This document shows, piece after piece, positions 5,248-8,106 of a stretch of DNA of 8,106 bases. The notes under the pieces were generated by a model. The model had not been told where the DNA came from, did not search any database, and saw nothing but the letters and a program-made list of their open reading frames with translations. The stretch lies in assembly GCA_024636395.1 (NCBI GenBank), contig JAGXHD010000032.1, forward strand, positions 1 through 8,106, read 5' to 3'. The stretch's first letter is position 1. The number at the start of each line of letters is the position of its first letter. A program made the position numbers and the translations under genes. The DNA is from Sulfitobacter sp. (GTDB lineage Bacteria; Pseudomonadota; Alphaproteobacteria; Rhodobacterales; Rhodobacteraceae).

Positions 5248-6551
5248 TGGACGCGCGGAGCATTCTGGCCAAGCTGCGCCACGACCGCCCGCTGAGCGGT
5301 GACGAGCTCGCCTGGGTTGCGCAAGGGTTGGCCGATCAGAGCCTGAGCGCTGCGCAGGCCGGGGCCCTTGCAATGGGCGTATGCCGCAACGGGCTCGATG
5401 AGGCTGGCCGCGTGGCGCTGACTCAGGCGATGTGTGCGTCGGGGCATGTGCTGTCGTGGGATCTGGATAAACCCGTTTTGGACAAACACTCCACCGGCGG
5501 GGTAGGCGATTGCGTGAGCCTTGTGCTGGCGCCTGCGCTGGCGGCCTGCGGTGCCTATGTGCCGATGATTTCCGGGCGGGGCCTCGGTCATACGGGCGGG
5601 ACGCTCGACAAGCTGGAGGCGATCCCCGGTGTGGGCGTCATGCTCGATGAGGCGCGGCTGCGCGCGGTGGTTGGTCAGGTGGGCTGCGCCATTGTGGGGG
5701 CCACGGGGGATATCGCGCCCGCCGACCGCCGTCTGTATGCGGTGCGCGATGTGACCTCGACGGTGGACAGTATGGACCTTATTACCGCGTCGATCCTGAG
5801 CAAGAAGCTCGCCGCAGGGCTCGATGGGCTGGTGCTGGATGTGAAGGTCGGATCGGGTGCGTTCATGAAGGATCTGGACGCTGCGCGCGATCTGGCGCGG
5901 GCGCTGGTGGGTACGGCCAATGCGGCTGGCTGTCTTACGCGCGCGGTGATCAGCGATATGAGCCAGCCATTGGTGCCGAGCCTTGGCAATGCGCTGGAAG
6001 TGGCGGAAGTGATGCAGGTTTTGTGCGGTGACGTGCAGGGACCGATCGTGGAACTGAGCGCCGCGCTGGGCGGTGTGCTGCTGGCGGGCGCGGGGCTGGC
6101 GCCAGATGCTGCGGCGGGGGCGGCGATGATCGAAGCGGTAATTGCGGATGGCCGCGCGGCGGAGCGCTTTGGCAAGATGATCGCGGCGCTGGGTGGGCCG
6201 GTGCGGTTCGTCGAGGATTGGCGGCGGTTTTTGCCGGAGGCTACGGTGGTGCGTGAAGTGACGGCACAGCACGCGGGCGTGGTGCAGGCGATGGACGGTG
6301 AGGCGCTGGGCCTTGCGGTCGTGGGTCTGGGCGGCGGCCGTGTGGTCGAGCGTGATCCGGTCGATCCGGCAGTTGGCCTGTCGCGGGTGGTGCGGATCGG
6401 TGCGCGGGTCGAGCGGGGCCAGCCGCTGGCGGTGATCCACGCGGCCCGGCCCGAGCAGGCGGACCGCGCGGTCGCGGCGGTGCGCGCGGCGATTGCACTG
6501 GGCGATGAAGCCGCGCCCGTGCCAGAGCTGATTGTGGAGCATCTGGGCTGA
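5247..6551 (+). CDS. deoA: Thymidine phosphorylase
   Basis: This 434-residue cytoplasmic enzyme splits thymidine or deoxyuridine with phosphate into the free base and 2-deoxyribose-1-phosphate. The family signature SGRGLGHTGGTLDKLE is intact (109-124). Phosphate-binding DKHSTGGVGD lies at 79-88, and the pyrimidine-site residues R167, S182 and K186 match E. coli R171, S186 and K190 with a constant offset of four. The glycine-rich VKVGSGAFMK (199-208) and a C-terminal PYNP domain (about 345-420) complete a full-length protein close to the E. coli length of 440. Its ATG overlaps the cdd stop as TGATG. There is no purine-rich ribosome binding site in the 15 bases before it, so translation probably depends on ribosomes finishing cdd. 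The presence of deoB next to it favours the deoxynucleoside enzyme over a general pyrimidine-nucleoside phosphorylase. Confidence 0.95.
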   Translation: MDARSILAKLRHDRPLSGDELAWVAQGLADQSLSAAQAGALAMGVCRNGLDEAGRVALTQAMCASGHVLSWDLDKPVLDKHSTGGVGDCVSLVLAPALAACGAYVPMISGRGLGHTGGTLDKLEAIPGVGVMLDEARLRAVVGQVGCAIVGATGDIAPADRRLYAVRDVTSTVDSMDLITASILSKKLAAGLDGLVLDVKVGSGAFMKDLDAARDLARALVGTANAAGCLTRAVISDMSQPLVPSLGNALEVAEVMQVLCGDVQGPIVELSAALGGVLLAGAGLAPDAAAGAAMIEAVIADGRAAERFGKMIAALGGPVRFVEDWRRFLPEATVVREVTAQHAGVVQAMDGEALGLAVVGLGGGRVVERDPVDPAVGLSRVVRIGARVERGQPLAVIHAARPEQADRAVAAVRAAIALGDEAAPVPELIVEHLG

Positions 6552-7741
6552 TGGGGCGCGCGTTTCTGGTCGTGATGGATTCGGTGGGCATCGGCGGTGC
6601 GCCTGATGCCTATACATTCTTTAACGGCGAGGTGCCCGACACCGGCGCCAATCCCCTGGGCCATATCGCGCAAGCCTGTGCGCAGGGGCGCGCAGAGGAA
6701 GGGCGCAGCGGGCATTTGCATATGCCGCATCTGGCGGGCCTCGGGCTGGGGGCCTCGATAAACGCGGCGAGCGGGATGGAGGTCGATGCCTTCGATGTGC
6801 CGCTCCGCGGGACATGGGGCGTGGCAACGGAGGTTTCGCGTGGCAAAGACACGCCCTCGGGCCATTGGGAGCTGGCCGGGCTCCCGGTGCCCTGGGAGTG
6901 GCGCTATTTCGAGCGGACAGAGGGATCTTTCGATGCGGAACTGATCGCGCTGGTGTGCGAGGCGGCGGGCACTGCGGGCATTTTGGGCGATTGCCATGCA
7001 CCCGGCACCGCGATCATCGAGCGGTTCGGGGAGGAGCACATGCGCAGCGGCTGGCCGATTTGCTATACTTCGGCCGACAGCGTTTTCCAGATCGCCGCGC
7101 ATGAGGAGACTTTTGGGCTTGAGCGGCTTCTCAAGCTATGCACGGATATCGCGCCCATTTTGCACGCGCGCCGCGTCGGGCGTGTGATAGCGCGGCCTTT
7201 TGTGGGCGATGTGCAGCAGGGCTTCGTGCGCACGGCGCACCGCCGCGATTATGCGATCGTGCCGCCCGCGCCCGTGCTGAGTAATTGGGTGCAGGATGCG
7301 GGCCGCAAGGTCTTCGCGGTGGGCAAAGTCGGTAATATCTTCTCGATGCAGGGCTTCGACGAGGTGCGCAAGGGCAGCGATGCGCAGCTGATGGGGCATT
7401 TGAGCGATCTCATCCGCGATGCACCTGATGGCAGCCTGACGTTTGCCAATTTTGTCGAGTTCGACAGTCTTTACGGGCACCGCCGCGACGTGTCGGGCTA
7501 CGCGCGGGCGCTGGAGTGTTTTGACAGAGAGATCGGCAGCGCGATGGCGCTGATGCGGGCGGGAGATATCATGGTGCTGACCGCCGATCACGGCAACGAT
7601 CCGACTTGGACCGGCACCGACCATACCCGCGAGCGGGTGCCCGTTCTGGTGGCGGGTGCGGGTTCCGGGACGCTGGGGCATATTGCATTTGCGGATGTGG
7701 CGGGTTTTGTTGCCGCGCATCTCGGGGTAGAGGTGCCTTAA
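6551..7741 (+). CDS. deoB: Phosphopentomutase
   Basis: This 396-residue alkaline-phosphatase-superfamily enzyme interconverts deoxyribose-1-phosphate and deoxyribose-5-phosphate (and the ribose forms) using two Mn2+ ions. It feeds the product of DeoA towards DeoC aldolase or the pentose pool. Probable metal ligands are D10 in MDSVGIGG, D305 and H310 in FDSLYGH, D346 and H347 in TADHGND, and H358 in TDHTRERVP. The phosphorylated residue lies in GKDTPSGHWE (98-107), by position S103, where Bacillus enzymes have threonine. Other family blocks are GDCHAPGTAIIERFG (146-160), YTSADSVFQIAAHEE (172-186) and GKVGNIF (258-264). The length is normal for the family. The ATG overlaps the deoA TGA by one base. 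A GGAG at 6536-6539, 11 bases upstream, is a loose ribosome binding site, so translational coupling probably contributes. Confidence 0.95.
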   Translation: MGRAFLVVMDSVGIGGAPDAYTFFNGEVPDTGANPLGHIAQACAQGRAEEGRSGHLHMPHLAGLGLGASINAASGMEVDAFDVPLRGTWGVATEVSRGKDTPSGHWELAGLPVPWEWRYFERTEGSFDAELIALVCEAAGTAGILGDCHAPGTAIIERFGEEHMRSGWPICYTSADSVFQIAAHEETFGLERLLKLCTDIAPILHARRVGRVIARPFVGDVQQGFVRTAHRRDYAIVPPAPVLSNWVQDAGRKVFAVGKVGNIFSMQGFDEVRKGSDAQLMGHLSDLIRDAPDGSLTFANFVEFDSLYGHRRDVSGYARALECFDREIGSAMALMRAGDIMVLTADHGNDPTWTGTDHTRERVPVLVAGAGSGTLGHIAFADVAGFVAAHLGVEVP

Positions 7742-7747
7742 CTAGTC

Positions 7748-7753
7748 AAGGAG
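7748..7753 (+). promoter_or_regulatory. Strong ribosome binding site of upp
   Basis: AAGGAG lies 6 bases before the upp ATG (7760). Unlike deoA and deoB, upp does not overlap the preceding gene and has a near-consensus site of its own, so it can be translated independently of deoB within the same transcript. The site forms one arm of an imperfect palindrome, CCTT...AAGG (7736-7751), that includes the deoB stop. Confidence 0.75.
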
Positions 7754-7759
7754 CCGGAC

Positions 7760-8106
7760 ATGAGCGACGACCATCTTACCGTGGTGAACCACCCTTTGGT
7801 GCAGCACAAGTTGACCATCATGCGCGACCGCGAGACGCCCACGGCGGTGTTCCGGCAGCTATTGCGCGAGATCAGCCAGTTGCTGGCCTATGAGGTCACG
7901 CGCAATCTGGCGATGACGACCAAGCGGATCGAGACGCCGATGCAGGCGATGGATGCGCCTACGCTCGATGGCAAGAAGCTGGCATTGATCTCGATCCTGC
8001 GGGCAGGCAATGGCCTTTTGGACGGGGTGCTGGAGCTCATTCCTTCTGCGCGTGTGGGCTTTGTAGGGCTCTACCGCGACGAGGAGACGCTGCAACCGGT
8101 GCAGTA
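7760..8106 (+). CDS. upp: Uracil phosphoribosyltransferase, N-terminal part (runs off the window)
   Basis: The first 115 codons are present; the family is usually about 208-210 residues. The enzyme joins uracil to PRPP, giving UMP and pyrophosphate, and so recaptures uracil released by DeoA. The visible part follows E. coli Upp closely: NHPLVQHKLTIMRD (10-23), LLAYEVTRNL (41-50), ILRAGNGLLDGVL (79-91), PSARVGFVGLYRDEETLQPV (95-114). The PRPP-binding loop and uracil-binding C-terminus lie beyond the right edge, so catalytic integrity cannot be judged. The frame is uninterrupted to the edge. The gene is 18 bases after deoB with no terminator between them, so it probably belongs to the same operon. 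Confidence 0.93.
   Translation, partial: MSDDHLTVVNHPLVQHKLTIMRDRETPTAVFRQLLREISQLLAYEVTRNLAMTTKRIETPMQAMDAPTLDGKKLALISILRAGNGLLDGVLELIPSARVGFVGLYRDEETLQPVQ

Larger units (their letters stand above)
4855..8106 (+). other. Pyrimidine nucleoside salvage operon cdd-deoA-deoB-upp
   Basis: The four genes share a strand. The first three are joined by one-base TGATG overlaps, and the fourth follows after 18 bases without a terminator, so co-transcription is very likely. The order follows the chemistry: deamination of cytidine, phosphorolysis of the nucleoside, isomerisation of the sugar phosphate, then recapture of the uracil. No deoC, deoD/punA, nucleoside transporter or DeoR/CytR-type regulator is visible; these may lie to the right or elsewhere. 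The promoter must lie in 4677-4854, but I cannot assign -35 and -10 boxes with confidence (GTATAC at 4766-4771 is the only -10-like core). Confidence 0.85.

Noticed and set aside
5067..6617. Very long antisense open frame (516 codons, minus strand) across cdd/deoA
   Set aside because: Its translation is rich in Arg, His, Pro and Gln with no recognisable domain, it lies opposite well-conserved deoA, and such open frames are expected opposite GC-rich genes with strong third-position GC bias.
5675..7102. Long antisense open frame (475 codons, minus strand) across deoA/deoB
   Set aside because: Low-complexity Ala/Arg/Ser/Pro translation, overlaps two certain genes and the other antisense frame, no ribosome binding site evidence.
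7736..7751. Near-palindrome CCTTAACTAGTCAAGG at the deoB/upp junction
   Set aside because: One mismatched pair leaves only 4 bp of stem around an 8-base loop once folded as RNA; too weak for a terminator or a convincing ribosome binding site switch.
1..8106. Search for a mobile element, toxin-antitoxin, defence, secondary metabolism or other undescribed multi-gene system
   Set aside because: Every large gene belongs to a well-known metabolic family, spacing is tight, composition looks even, and there are no insertion-type repeats, integrase or tRNA-adjacent sites.

Overview
The window is a compact, GC-rich (roughly 60 percent by eye) bacterial chromosome segment. It most resembles an alphaproteobacterium of the Rhodobacterales/Roseobacter type. 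This rests on protein character (a PrpE-type propionyl-CoA synthetase, a malic enzyme fused to a phosphotransacetylase-like domain, the CAEAGAI form of cytidine deaminase), the TGATG-coupled cdd-deoA-deoB order followed by upp, and scarce GANTC sites. The taxonomic call is an inference from protein character; no database was searched.

Left part (1-2402). A strong rho-independent terminator at 15-42 ends a plus-strand gene lying outside the window. prpE (48-1940, minus) follows, with a strong Shine-Dalgarno sequence. Its upstream region (1941-2196) holds an AT-rich repeat that may be an operator, a short palindrome, and two competing leader hairpins, one of which would mask the prpE ribosome binding site. 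A very small basic protein gene (2197-2322, plus) has its own ribosome binding site and a clear terminator.

Middle (2403-4854). A 757-residue malic enzyme/phosphotransacetylase-like fusion (minus) is followed by a 178-base intergenic region. That region must carry the divergent promoters of maeB and the deo operon, and it contains an inverted repeat, hairpins and a possible 25-codon leader peptide whose stop overlaps the cdd start.

Right part (4855-8106, plus). This is a pyrimidine nucleoside salvage and catabolism operon: cdd, deoA and deoB are joined by TGATG one-base overlaps, and upp follows 18 bases later and runs off the window. Together they deaminate (deoxy)cytidine, split thymidine or deoxyuridine by phosphorolysis, convert deoxyribose-1-phosphate to deoxyribose-5-phosphate, and recover uracil as UMP. 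deoC, a purine nucleoside phosphorylase and a regulator are not in the window. PrpE and malic enzyme are both carbon-entry enzymes: propionate becomes propionyl-CoA, whose carbon reaches malate and then pyruvate.

I see no mobile element, tRNA, rRNA, CRISPR or defence system, and no convincing undescribed system. The points worth a second look are small: the prpE leader and operator, the 41-residue gene, the cdd leader ORF, the missing arginine in the cytidine deaminase motif, and the scarcity and intergenic placement of GANTC sites.
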